Source: Planctomycetota bacterium
GTDB taxonomy: Bacteria; Planctomycetota; B15-G4
Assembly: GCA_003644265.1 (NCBI GenBank)
Contig: QNBX01000008.1
Coordinates: forward strand, 1-56,737
Direction of reading: 5' to 3'
Length of the DNA: 56,737 nucleotides
Numbering within the stretch: the first letter of the stretch is position 1; each line of letters starts with the position of its first letter. A program made the translations under genes and the position numbers. This document shows, in pieces, positions 7,932-15,848 of the stretch. The notes below the pieces were generated by a model. The model saw only the letters and a list, made by a program, of their open reading frames with translations. It did not search any database and was not told the origin of the DNA.

Positions 7932-8337
7932 CGTTGCCGTCCTCGATCTGTCCCGTGATGACGCCGCTCTCGTCGAGCGACAGGGCGCCGCTCCAGAGGC
8001 CGCTGCCGTTGCGCACCGCCTGGCACGAGAAGCTCTCCTCGTCGGCCAGCAGCAGGCTGTAGGTGAAGGGGTCGCTGGCGCTCTTCACGTCGGCGTCGAT
8101 GAACTTGTGGCCGATCAGCTCGTCGATGTCGGCGGTGTAGAAGCGGTGCTCCAGCCAGTACATGCGCTCGGCGTTCCAGAGGCCGCGCAGGGTGCCGGCG
8201 GCGAGGTCGGCGCGGCCGCCCTCGAAGGCGCGTCCGAGACGCGGCACGCCGGCGGTGAGGATCGTGCCCATGATGGTCACCACCATCAGGATCTCGACCA
8301 GAGTGGTGCCGCGGTGATGTCGGGGGGCGGGGATCAT
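7903..8337 (-). CDS. gspH-like: Pseudopilin, GspH/GspG-like
   Basis: The protein has 144 residues. The signal is HHRG|TTLVEILMVVTIMGTILTAGVPRL: Gly at -1, Glu at mature position 5, and Thr instead of Phe at +1. The post-helix region ADLAAGTLRGLWNAERMYWLEHRFYT is typical of GspG/PilA-type pseudopilins, in which residues after the helix form an alpha-beta subdomain. Because a better major pseudopilin lies first in the operon (15402-15848), this is called H by position, but a second G-like subunit is equally possible. The start is ATG at 8337, 22 bases after the TPR lipoprotein gene. Confidence 0.75.
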   Translation of the reverse strand: MIPAPRHHRGTTLVEILMVVTIMGTILTAGVPRLGRAFEGGRADLAAGTLRGLWNAERMYWLEHRFYTADIDELIGHKFIDADVKSASDPFTYSLLLADEESFSCQAVRNGSGLWSGALSLDESGVITGQIEDGNGGIVTPYQD

Positions 8338-8359
8338 GGGCCATCGGCTCCATCGACCC

Positions 8360-9325
8360 TCAGGGCGCGTGACTTGGGGTCTGAGCCGGGAGCAGCTCCA
8401 CTAGCGGGCCGATGGTGGCGGGCGGGGCGCCGTTGAGCAGGGCCGTCTGCCAGCAGCGTCCGGCGCGCACGGCGTCGCCCGCCAGCCAGCGCACGTGGCC
8501 CAGCAGCACGAAGGCCTCGGCGGAGTTGGGCTCGAGGCCCAGGGCGGTCAGCAGGGCGTCCCGGGCGGCAGGCAGGTTGCGGCGCAGCAGCCGCGCGCGG
8601 CCCAGCTCGGTCCAGGGCTCGGCATCGGCGGGGCGGCGGCGCGCGGCCTCGGCGAAGCTGGCTTCGGCCGCCTCGAGCCGCTCGGCGATCATGGCGGAGC
8701 GCCCCACGGGCAGCAGCAGGTGGTCGGGCAGGTCGGCGGTGGCGCTGCCCGCCAGCTGCTCCACCGCGGCCTCATGATGGCCGGCGAGGATCAGCGCGGC
8801 CACGAGCTGGTGGTGCGTGTTGCGGGAGCTGGGCTGCAGCTGGCGGGCGCGGCTCAGGTGCTCCAGCGCGCGCACGTGCGAGCCCGCGGCCAGCAGCACC
8901 GAGCCGGTGGCGGCCAGCAGCTGGGGGTCGGGCTCGTTGCTGGCGTCCACGGCCGTCAGCAGGTCGGCCGCGTGGGCGGTCTTACCGGAGGCCAGCAGCG
9001 CGCGCGTGCGCGCCATGACGGCGCGCATGTTGGCCGGGTCGTGGGTGGCGACGGCGTGGTATGCCAGGCGCGCGGCCTCCCAGCGGCCGCTCGCTTCGGC
9101 CAGGGCGCCCGCGCCCAGGGCCGAGCCCACTGCGTCGTAGCGGCGCAGCGACGCGGCGTCATCCGCCAGCGATGAACCCTGGATGAAGAGCTCGTCCTCG
9201 GGCTCGTCGACGCCGCTCGTGACGCAGGCGGTGAGCCCGGCGCAGGCGGTCAGCAGCAGCTTCAGAGCGAGCTTCAATGGGTGCGTCAATGGGTGCGTCA
9301 ATGGGTGCGTCAATGGGTGCGTCAA
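8360..9325 (-). CDS. TPR-repeat lipoprotein, possible pilotin
   Basis: The protein has up to 321 residues. The frame opens with TTG at 9325, overlapping the GspD stop as TTGA. The first 17 residues are THPL repeats encoded by a 12-bp tandem repeat; then a lipoprotein signal follows (KLALKLLLTACAGLTAC). The rest is alpha-helical with several TPR-like units (GRWEAARLAYHAVATHDPANMRAV, HVRALEHLSRARQLQP, NLPAARDALLTALGLEPNSAEAF). TPR lipoproteins of the PilF/PilW type act as pilotins that bring secretins to the outer membrane. Its place immediately after the secretin gene supports that role, but it is inference. Any of several in-frame TTG codons in the repeat could be the real start. Confidence 0.75.
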   Translation of the reverse strand: MTHPLTHPLTHPLTHPLKLALKLLLTACAGLTACVTSGVDEPEDELFIQGSSLADDAASLRRYDAVGSALGAGALAEASGRWEAARLAYHAVATHDPANMRAVMARTRALLASGKTAHAADLLTAVDASNEPDPQLLAATGSVLLAAGSHVRALEHLSRARQLQPSSRNTHHQLVAALILAGHHEAAVEQLAGSATADLPDHLLLPVGRSAMIAERLEAAEASFAEAARRRPADAEPWTELGRARLLRRNLPAARDALLTALGLEPNSAEAFVLLGHVRWLAGDAVRAGRCWQTALLNGAPPATIGPLVELLPAQTPSHAP

Positions 9326-9330
9326 TGGGT
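9274..9330. repeat. 12-bp tandem repeat at the GspD stop / TPR-lipoprotein start
   Basis: Four full copies and one partial copy of tcaatgggtgcg (+ strand). On the coding strand each unit reads as THPL in the lipoprotein frame and contains TTGA, so each copy offers a TTG start codon. The first unit also holds the GspD stop codon. Confidence 0.85.
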
Positions 9331-11097
9331 TCCCTCCATCTCGAGGCTGGACTCCACGACCATGCGCAGGATGCGCTCGTCCACCACGTCGCTGGCGGTG
9401 TCGGGCAGCCAGGCGGCGTAGGCTTCGCGGCGCAGGCTCAGCACGCCATCGGGGTCCGTGCCCAGGTAGTCGGCCACGTCGGCCAGCAGCGCCGCCGCGC
9501 CCGGGCGCCGCTCATCGAGCAGCGCGTGGCCCGCGTCCAGGTAGGTCTGCGTGAGCTCGTAGGTGTTGACGCCCGGCGGCAGCTCCCAGGGCTCCAGTCC
9601 CGCAGCGAGCTGACGCTCGAAGGGCAGGCCCAGGCCGCTGCTGAGGGCCGACGGATCCTTGGAGAAGTCGATCACGTGCGGCGTCACCAGCACGATGATC
9701 TCCTCGCGGATGAGCGCCTGCTTGGTGCTCTTGAAGAGCCAGCCCAGCAGGGGGATGTCGCCCAGGAACGGCACCTGCTCCGTGATGCTCTTGGTGCGCT
9801 CGCGGAACAGGCCGCCGATGGCCACGGTCTGGCCGTCGCGCACCATGATGTTGGTGGTGACCTCGGCCGTCTCCTTGAAGGGCAGGCCGTCTTCGTTGAT
9901 GCCGCCGTCGCTGTCCTCGGGGTGGATTTCGATGCGTACATAGCCGTCGTCCAGCACGAAGGGTCGGAACACGAGCCGCGTGCCCGTCTCCAGGAACTCG
10001 ATCTTCTGGGTGCTGCTGGTCTCGTTCACGATGGTGGTCAGGAAGCCGTCGCGGCGTCCCAGCAGCACCTCGCCGCGCTGCTTGTTGACCGTGAGGATCT
10101 TGGGGTTGGCAAGCACGGTGGTGTTGGTGCTGGCCTGCACCGCGCGGATGAAGGCCGAGACGCCGTTCTTCACCAGCGCCAGGTTGAGGCCCTCGTTGCT
10201 GATGCCCTGGGCCAGGGCCGTGCCGAGCTTGCCCAGGCCGTCGTCCAGCGTGTCGCCACCGATGGGGCCGATGCCGATGTCGTTGCCGTCATCGCTGACG
10301 CCGTTCACGTCCTCGAAGTTCTGGCCCGTCATGATCAGCAGGTCCACGCCCGCCGCCATGCCCTCGGTCAGCTCGGCCGTCATGATGGTGGTCTCGATCA
10401 GCACCTGCAGCGGCATGGCGTCCACCGTGGCGACGATCTGATCGACCACGTCGAGCACGGACGGGTAGTCGCTCACCACGATCACGTCGTGGCTGGCGAA
10501 GTCGTCGCCGCCGGCCTCCTCCTGGGTGGACTTGATGCCCTGCTTGGACGGCTCGGTGCCGGAGACGGTGCCGTCGGGCTTGGTCAGGATGGGCTTGATC
10601 AGCTCGATCAGATCTTCGGAGCGGCTGTGCTTGAGCTCGTAGATGCGCATCTCGAGCAGCGCCGGCTCCACGTAGATGAAGCTGCCCTGGTCGCTGTAGA
10701 CCAGGTTCCGGCTGCGGCAGATGGCGTCGATGGCGTCCATGACCTCCACGTCGAAGAGGTCGCCGGTGAAGGTCTCGAGCACATCGGGCGAGACCACGAT
10801 GTTGCGCTTGACCAGCAGGCGCAGCTGGCCCAGCGCGTCGACCACCAGCAGGTCGCGGGCGTGCAGATCCAGGCGCTGGTTCGCGTTGATGCTGAAGCCG
10901 GTGTTGTCGCCCTCGCCCAGGGGTGTGTTCTTGATGGGCTCGGGCGGGGGCGGCTCGCCAAAGGGGGAGGCGTCGCCCTGGCCCTGCTGGGCGGCGTTGA
11001 GCAGCTCGCTCAGGGCGTCGAGCTGCGCCTCGGCGCCGGGCGCCAGCAGCGCTGCCAGGGCCAGGGCCAGCGGCAGTGTGCGTGCCCGGGTGCTCAA
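9322..11097 (-). CDS. gspD: Secretin GspD/PilQ family
   Basis: This 591-residue outer-membrane channel subunit starts with TTG at 11097 in a TTGA overlapping the GspF stop. This gives a good signal peptide (RTLPLALALAALLAPGAEA); the same frame is open upstream into gspF. The periplasmic N-domains include NIVVSPDVLETFTGDLFDVEVMDAI-type segments, with KH-like repeats near residues 80-260. The C-terminal secretin domain is unmistakable: GVSAFIRAVQ, VLANPKILTVN, VRDGQTVAIGGL and the hallmark VPFLGDIPLLGWLFKST. About 110 residues follow the secretin core, ending ILRMVVESSLEMEGTH, which could be a pilotin-binding S-domain. It is immediately followed by a TPR lipoprotein. Confidence 0.92.
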   Translation of the reverse strand: MSTRARTLPLALALAALLAPGAEAQLDALSELLNAAQQGQGDASPFGEPPPPEPIKNTPLGEGDNTGFSINANQRLDLHARDLLVVDALGQLRLLVKRNIVVSPDVLETFTGDLFDVEVMDAIDAICRSRNLVYSDQGSFIYVEPALLEMRIYELKHSRSEDLIELIKPILTKPDGTVSGTEPSKQGIKSTQEEAGGDDFASHDVIVVSDYPSVLDVVDQIVATVDAMPLQVLIETTIMTAELTEGMAAGVDLLIMTGQNFEDVNGVSDDGNDIGIGPIGGDTLDDGLGKLGTALAQGISNEGLNLALVKNGVSAFIRAVQASTNTTVLANPKILTVNKQRGEVLLGRRDGFLTTIVNETSSTQKIEFLETGTRLVFRPFVLDDGYVRIEIHPEDSDGGINEDGLPFKETAEVTTNIMVRDGQTVAIGGLFRERTKSITEQVPFLGDIPLLGWLFKSTKQALIREEIIVLVTPHVIDFSKDPSALSSGLGLPFERQLAAGLEPWELPPGVNTYELTQTYLDAGHALLDERRPGAAALLADVADYLGTDPDGVLSLRREAYAAWLPDTASDVVDERILRMVVESSLEMEGTH

Positions 11098-12164
11098 CCC
11101 ACGCCTCCCGCCATGGAGAACATGGGCAGGTAGACGGACGTCAGGATCACGGCCACGGCCACGCCCATGAACAGGATCACGCCCGTCTCCATGGTGCTCG
11201 TGAGGCGGTCCACCAGCACTTCGATCTTGCGGCGGTAGTAGGTCTCGACCTCGTCGAGGCAGGCCGGAAGGGTGCCGGACTGCTCGCCGATGCGGGTCAT
11301 GCTCACCGCGAAGGACGTGAAGACCTTGGTGCGCTCCACGCCGTCCGCCAGACCGCCGCCCTGGGCCACGTAACGCGAGACGCTCTCCATGGCGTCCTCG
11401 TAGACCGAGTTGCTCTTGTAGATGCCCTTCATGGAGTGGATGCAGTCGAGCAGCGGCAGGCCCGCGGTGAGCAGCACCGAGACGTTGTTGGCGTACTTCT
11501 GCATGCACGACTGCACGATCACCTCGCCGATCAGCGGTACGCCCACCAGGAAGCGGTCCTTGGCCTTGCGGCCCTCGGGTGTGCTGACGTAGCGCTTGAC
11601 CGAGTACCAGATGGTGATCAGGCCGCCCAGGATGTAGGGGCCCTTGGTCTGCAGGAACTCGGAGGCCGCCATGACGTACTGGGTGATGGCGGGCAGCTCC
11701 ATCTCCATGGCCACGAACATGGTGGCGAAGGTGGGCACCACCTTGACCAACATGACCGACACGGCGCCCACCGCCACGACCAGGCAGATGATCGGGTACA
11801 TCATCGAGCTGACGAGCTTGGACTGCAGCTGGTTGGCGTTGTCGATCTGCGTCTGCAGGCGCACCAGCACCTCGCCCAGCAGTCCGGACGACTCGCCGCT
11901 CTTGATGACCTCGATCCACTCCTGCTTGAAGTGCTTGTCGTGCTTGCCCAGGGCCGCCCAGAGCGAGTTGCCGCTGGCCACCTTGCGGCTCACGTCGAGG
12001 ATCAGGCGCTGCAGTTCCGCGCTCTGGCTCTGCCCCGCGGCGATGATGAGTGCGTCATAGATCGGCGTCCCCGCCCGGAAGAGCGTCGCAAGCTGCTGGA
12101 AGAACGCCAGGATGTCGGCGCTCTCCACTTTCGGGTGCATCTTGCTGCTGACGCGGGGCTTCAC
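11094..12164 (-). CDS. gspF: Inner-membrane platform protein GspF/PilC
   Basis: This 356-residue polytopic core protein has two GspF domains: ILAFFQQLATLFRAGTPIYDAL at about residues 17-40, and FLVGVPLIGEVIVQSCMQKYANNVSVLL in the second half. Membrane helices are MMYPIICLVVAVGAVSV, KGPYILGGLITIW and TGVILFMGVAVAVILTSVY. The motif GEQSGTLPACLDEVETYY is the conserved GspF G-E-x-x-G element. It bridges the cytoplasmic ATPase and the pseudopilus. The frame begins with GTG at 12164; an internal ATG at 12140 is an alternative. The stop overlaps the TTG start of the secretin gene. Confidence 0.92.
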   Translation of the reverse strand: MKPRVSSKMHPKVESADILAFFQQLATLFRAGTPIYDALIIAAGQSQSAELQRLILDVSRKVASGNSLWAALGKHDKHFKQEWIEVIKSGESSGLLGEVLVRLQTQIDNANQLQSKLVSSMMYPIICLVVAVGAVSVMLVKVVPTFATMFVAMEMELPAITQYVMAASEFLQTKGPYILGGLITIWYSVKRYVSTPEGRKAKDRFLVGVPLIGEVIVQSCMQKYANNVSVLLTAGLPLLDCIHSMKGIYKSNSVYEDAMESVSRYVAQGGGLADGVERTKVFTSFAVSMTRIGEQSGTLPACLDEVETYYRRKIEVLVDRLTSTMETGVILFMGVAVAVILTSVYLPMFSMAGGVG

Positions 12165-12251
12165 GGAGTGCGTCCAGAGGTTGGGTGTCGATCAGAGCTG
12201 CAGCGCCCCTATCGGCACATCGGGCCGTTGGGCTTGGGGGGCGATCAGGGA

Positions 12252-12926
12252 TCATTCACCCGGCGGATCGGGCCCGAACTGGCCCATGGGGTGCTGATCG
12301 AGGTCCAAGGTCAGTTCTGCGCCCCGGTATTCGATCACCACAGAGAGGCCGCGCACGGACCGCAGGCGGGGGGCGCTGAGCGGGTCGAAGCCGGGGATCT
12401 CGTCGCCCACGCGCACGTCGCGGCCGCTGATGCGGGCCAGGCCACCGCCGTCGGAGAACGCCACCAGGGACTCGAGCGTGAGGGTGAAGCTGGGCACCAT
12501 GCCGCCGCCGGGCAGCTCGACCTCGTCCAGCAGCTGATCGAAGTCGGAGCACCGCTCGAGCGCGCGGGAGCCCACCAGTCCCTGGCGCCAGGCCATGGCC
12601 GTCAAGACGTGCAGGGGGCCGCCGTCGCTGTGGGTGACCTCCCAGGCCTGCCGCGCCGAGGCGAGCGGATCCACCAGCCAGGCGCCCGCGGGGGGCAGCT
12701 CGCTGCGGCGACCGGGCTCGGGTGGCGTGTCGTCCAGCACGAACGGGCTGAGCACCGTCGCCGCCCGGGCGCCGGCGGGGCGGGTGGCCATGAAGACCGG
12801 GTCGATCGACTCCGGCTTCTTGCCTGCCTTGGCGGCCTCCATCTCGGCGCTGTAGGGGCCGTAGGTGAAGTACATCAGCAGCAGCACGACCAGCAAGCCC
12901 GGGTGATTGCGGATCAGGTTACCCAT
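12252..12926 (-). CDS. Single-pass PilP/GspC-like component
   Basis: The 224-residue protein has one N-terminal membrane helix (HPGLLVVLLLMYFTYG) and then a periplasmic region. Near the C-terminus, ARISGRDVRVGDEIPGF followed by VRGLSVVIEYRGAELTLDL has the shape of the PilP/GspC homology region ('I.G..v.vGD.I.G...V..I....V.....G'), which contacts the N0 domain of the secretin. The start overlaps the end of the PilO-like gene by eight bases, as expected for the N-O-P order of pilus operons. Assignment is by motif shape and order; sequence identity to named families is probably low. Confidence 0.62.
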   Translation of the reverse strand: MGNLIRNHPGLLVVLLLMYFTYGPYSAEMEAAKAGKKPESIDPVFMATRPAGARAATVLSPFVLDDTPPEPGRRSELPPAGAWLVDPLASARQAWEVTHSDGGPLHVLTAMAWRQGLVGSRALERCSDFDQLLDEVELPGGGMVPSFTLTLESLVAFSDGGGLARISGRDVRVGDEIPGFDPLSAPRLRSVRGLSVVIEYRGAELTLDLDQHPMGQFGPDPPGE

Positions 12927-13662
12927 GTCCGCCCTCAGGGTCGTCCTGCATCAGGGGGGCGCCGGCGGGGGCCAGCGTCGCGGAGCCTTCGTCGTCCGGG
13001 CCGCTCTCGTCGTGGCCGAGCACAGACTGGTCGACGTCCGCGTCGTCTCGCTCGTCTCCGTCGTCTCCGTCGTCTCCGTCGTCGTTCGACGCGACGGGCT
13101 TGTTCCCGGCCAGCTTGAGGCTGGGCTTCACCAGGCACTGCAGCATGCAGGTGAAGAGCAGGTCGTCGGTGGTCTCGTCGATGGCGATGGTCTCGACTCG
13201 CACAGCCAGTTCGCCGTGCTCGACGCGGTCGATGAAGTCGACGATGTCCTGATAGTGGTTGGCACGCGCCGTGAGCATCATGCGCACGATCTTGAACTGG
13301 AACTTGGATATGGAGGCGCTCGGCTCCAGCGAGCTCAGCACCGCGCCGGCGGCGTCCAGCTTGTGCATGACGTAGGCCTGCCAGAAGACCACATCGGGAC
13401 GGTTGGTGAGCTTGGGCTCGTAGAGCTTGCGCTGGCCCACGTAGTGCGCCGCAGCGCCCGCGCGCCGCGCGGTGGTCTTTGACTTCTTCAGGTCGGTCTG
13501 TGCAACGGCCAGGCGCTGCCCGAGCGGGCGCACCACGCCCAGCCAGCCGACGGCCAGCAGCAGCAGGCAGATGTAGAGGCGCAACCTGACGGGGTCGGCC
13601 ACCAGGTTGGCCAGCCACTTCTTGACGTCTTCGATCTGTTGTTTGTCGAGACCGTTCTCCAT
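12919..13662 (-). CDS. PilO/GspM-like inner-membrane assembly protein
   Basis: The 247-residue protein has a short cytoplasmic segment, one helix (LRLYICLLLLAVGWLGVV, about residues 27-45), a helical/coiled-coil segment (LAVAQTDLKKSKTTARRAG) and a ferredoxin-like periplasmic domain including YQDIVDFIDRVEHGELAVRVETIAI, the standard PilO layout. The C-terminus has a Gly/Asp repeat (DDGDDGDDGDERDDADVD) encoded by a 9-bp tandem repeat and is probably flexible. It starts nine bases after the fused GspL gene and overlaps the PilP/GspC-like gene. It would pair with the PilN-like half of GspL. Confidence 0.75.
   Translation of the reverse strand: MENGLDKQQIEDVKKWLANLVADPVRLRLYICLLLLAVGWLGVVRPLGQRLAVAQTDLKKSKTTARRAGAAAHYVGQRKLYEPKLTNRPDVVFWQAYVMHKLDAAGAVLSSLEPSASISKFQFKIVRMMLTARANHYQDIVDFIDRVEHGELAVRVETIAIDETTDDLLFTCMLQCLVKPSLKLAGNKPVASNDDGDDGDDGDERDDADVDQSVLGHDESGPDDEGSATLAPAGAPLMQDDPEGGHG
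13054..13080. repeat. 9-bp tandem repeat encoding Gly-Asp-Asp
   Basis: Three exact copies of gtctccgtc (+ strand) code on the minus strand for the DDGDDGDDG stretch in the C-terminal tail of the PilO/GspM-like protein. Confidence 0.75.
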
Positions 13663-13671
13663 GCCGTGGTG

Positions 13672-15174
13672 TCAGCTTCCCTTGGCCTGGGTGCAGGTCA
13701 CGATCATCTTGACCTGGGCGCTGCCGTCACGCAGCTCGACGATCTTCACGTTGGCGCCGGAGATGTTGGGGAAGGAGCCGCTGAAGGTCTCTGAGTCGCG
13801 CAGGGCCGCGATGAACTCATGCATGGCGGGCGGTGTGCCGGAGGTGTTGTCCGGGATGATCATCTCGGTCGAGATCTGGATCTTGGACTTCTTGGCCTGG
13901 GCCGAGACCTTGGTCGACAGGCGCAGCGCGTTGTAGCCCTCGATACGCACGATGCGCATGCCCTTGGGCATGAGCAGCGGCAGCTCGCGCAGGAAGTCCT
14001 CCCAGAAGACGCGCTTGGCCACGAAGTTGCGCGCGATGATGAACTCGTTCTGCAGGACCTCGTGCTCCTTCTTCACCTTGCTGAGCTGGATGCGCGCCCT
14101 GTTGGCGTCGGTCTTGGCGGCGGCCCGAATGCGCGCAACCTTGTCCTCGAGCGTGGTGGCCTCGTCCCACAGCAGGAAGCCGCAGGCCAGGATGGCGGCC
14201 ATCGCGGCCGCGCAGGCCTGGCGCGGGAAGTTCTCCGACAGCCCGAGCTGCGGCTGCATGCCGCGGAACAGATCGAGCTCGTGCACCGTCGCTTTCATGC
14301 CCCACTTGGCCAGGGCCTGGCTCAGGCCCAGCGGATCCACCTGGTACGCCTTGGCCCGGCGCACGTCGAGGTCGAGGTTGCTCGAGAGTCCGCTGGCCAT
14401 CTGCTCGTAGGCCGCGGCGTCGGTGCCCACCTGCAGCAGGCAGCCGTCGACCCGCTCGAGCAGCAGGTCCTTCTTGGCGTGGGACAGCAGCCCCAGCAGG
14501 GCCTGCTCTACGCCGGCCTTGGACAGCCTGCCGTTGCGGCCGGGCATGAACATGCGCCAGGCCACCAGCGCGTCGCCCACGGTGAGCAGGGCCATGCCGT
14601 AGGCCTCGCCGGGCAGCACCCGCAGGCAGACGTTCCAGCGCCGCGGCTTCTTGGCGGCGGCGGCGGCTTGGCTCAGGATGATGCCGGCCATGGGGGGCAG
14701 CTGCAGCTTGTGGGACTTGATGCCCTCCAGCCCGGCCAGCAGCTGCTTGGCGCGCCACATGCTGACGGCGGTGATGGTGCGGAAGGTGCCGGCCGCCAGC
14801 TTGGCGGGCACCATGGACGCGGCCAGGCCGCCCTCCATGGTGCCGATCTGCGCCGACACGATCTCGGCCGCCGGGATGTCCTTCTCGTCCTCGGTGATCT
14901 GCTTGGTGACCGAGTAGATGCCGCGGGGGTCGATGCCGCAGATGACCGGGGCCGGCAGGCGCCCGTCTTCCTGCAGCTTCTGCAGGGCGGCGATGATCGG
15001 GTCGCGCTGCTCCGAGAAGTCGGAGAGCTGCACCACCTCGGTGGTGCTGACGGTCTGGCCCAGCTTGCCCATCACCGAGCGGGTGATGATCAACGTGTCG
15101 TCGGTGTGCAGCAGACCGGTGGCGCGCTTCCAGGCGAAGTCTGCGATGAGCTTTCTGGCGTTGAACTTGGCCAT
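13672..15174 (-). CDS. gspL-like: Fused PilM-PilN protein (GspL-like)
   Basis: The protein has 500 residues. Residues 1 to about 315 form a cytoplasmic actin/ASKHA-like domain of PilM type (IITRSVMGKLGQTVSTTEVVQLSDF, ICGIDPRGIYSVTKQI, GVEQALLGLLSHAKKDLLLERVDG). One membrane helix follows at about 319-336 (QACAAAMAAILACGFLLW). Then comes a coiled coil (EDKVARIRAAAKTDANRARIQL) and a PilN-like periplasmic domain (FLRELPLLMPKGMRIVRIEGY). In type IV pili PilM and PilN are separate; in type II secretion the same architecture is the single protein GspL, so this supports a secretion-type machine. It heads the assembly genes, 227 bases after the major pseudopilin gene, with a strong hairpin between them. 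Confidence 0.8.
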   Translation of the reverse strand: MAKFNARKLIADFAWKRATGLLHTDDTLIITRSVMGKLGQTVSTTEVVQLSDFSEQRDPIIAALQKLQEDGRLPAPVICGIDPRGIYSVTKQITEDEKDIPAAEIVSAQIGTMEGGLAASMVPAKLAAGTFRTITAVSMWRAKQLLAGLEGIKSHKLQLPPMAGIILSQAAAAAKKPRRWNVCLRVLPGEAYGMALLTVGDALVAWRMFMPGRNGRLSKAGVEQALLGLLSHAKKDLLLERVDGCLLQVGTDAAAYEQMASGLSSNLDLDVRRAKAYQVDPLGLSQALAKWGMKATVHELDLFRGMQPQLGLSENFPRQACAAAMAAILACGFLLWDEATTLEDKVARIRAAAKTDANRARIQLSKVKKEHEVLQNEFIIARNFVAKRVFWEDFLRELPLLMPKGMRIVRIEGYNALRLSTKVSAQAKKSKIQISTEMIIPDNTSGTPPAMHEFIAALRDSETFSGSFPNISGANVKIVELRDGSAQVKMIVTCTQAKGS

Positions 15175-15323
15175 CGACCTGATCCGCTCCGCTGCGCTCC
15201 TCGCCGTGTGCTACCGCCCCGGGAGCTGCGTCCGTGGCGCGCTGGCCGGCGGCCGCTCCTGGCTGCTGCGCCTCGGAGGGCAGGGACGGCGTGCGGCTTT
15301 CTGGGCGCGCGCCACTCCGAGAA

Positions 15324-15381
15324 CTGAGAGGGCCCAGTCCTCGTCCCCGGCGACTCCGGGAGACGAGGCTGGGCCCCTCAG
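15324..15381 (-). terminator. Long stem-loop between major pseudopilin and gspL
   Basis: The arms at 15324-15345 (ctgagagggcccagtcctcg...) and 15362-15381 pair over about 20 bases with one unpaired base on each side (15330 and 15338). The loop is about 16 bases. It begins 21 bases after the pseudopilin stop on the minus strand. There is no T-tract on either side, so it may be a partial terminator or an RNA-stabilising or processing hairpin that lets the pseudopilin be made in excess of the downstream assembly proteins. Confidence 0.6.
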
Positions 15382-15401
15382 CCGATCAGAACCAGCCCGG
15401 A

Positions 15402-15848
15402 TCAGCTGGTGGTCTGCAGCGGGCTGATCTCGGAGTCGATGGTCGAGCCCGAGGAATCGAAGCCCTCGTGCGTCCACACCACGGTGTAAGCACCGTAACC
15501 AGCGGACGCGCCGGTACGGGTCATGGTGATCTCCCAACCGTCCTCCAAGCTGGAGGCGGTGCTCGGGACCTCGACCGTACCGACACTGAAGTACTGGGCG
15601 GACTCCATCTCGGTGTCGAGGTTGGTGATGTCGTCGGCGTACGTACCCTGACGCGCCTGGTAGCGCTCCTGGGCCGAGTGGATCGTCGACAGGTAGTTGA
15701 AGGCCTCAGCAGCCTTCGACCGCTCGACCGAGCTGAGGAAACGGGGCACGGCGAACGCCGCGAGAACACCGATGATCACGACCACGACGGCCAGCTCCAC
15801 CAGGGTGAAACCGCTGTTCCGCGTGTTCCGCTTGAACGTTGAAGTCAT
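15402..15848 (-). CDS. gspG: Major pseudopilin GspG / type IV pilin-like
   Basis: The protein has 148 residues from ATG at 15848; the same frame is open far upstream, but this ATG is right for the prepilin leader and AGGAG lies 11 bases before it. The leader MTSTFKRNTRNSG|FTLVELAVVVVIIGVLAAFAVP is a textbook class III signal: Gly-1, Phe+1, Glu+5. It continues with RFLSSVERSKAAEAFNYLSTI and a short beta domain (ISPLQTTS at the end) typical of GspG length. It lacks the C-terminal cysteine pair of many type IV pilins. It is the first gene of the operon and is separated from gspL by a hairpin, fitting higher expression. Confidence 0.88.
   Translation of the reverse strand: MTSTFKRNTRNSGFTLVELAVVVVIIGVLAAFAVPRFLSSVERSKAAEAFNYLSTIHSAQERYQARQGTYADDITNLDTEMESAQYFSVGTVEVPSTASSLEDGWEITMTRTGASAGYGAYTVVWTHEGFDSSGSTIDSEISPLQTTS

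Noticed and set aside
9277..13118. Long plus-strand frames (618 and 680 codons) opposite gspD, gspF and pilO-like genes
   Set aside because: They are antisense to clear secretion genes, have biased His/Gln/Val/Arg/Gly composition, and carry no recognisable domain; typical shadows in GC-rich DNA.
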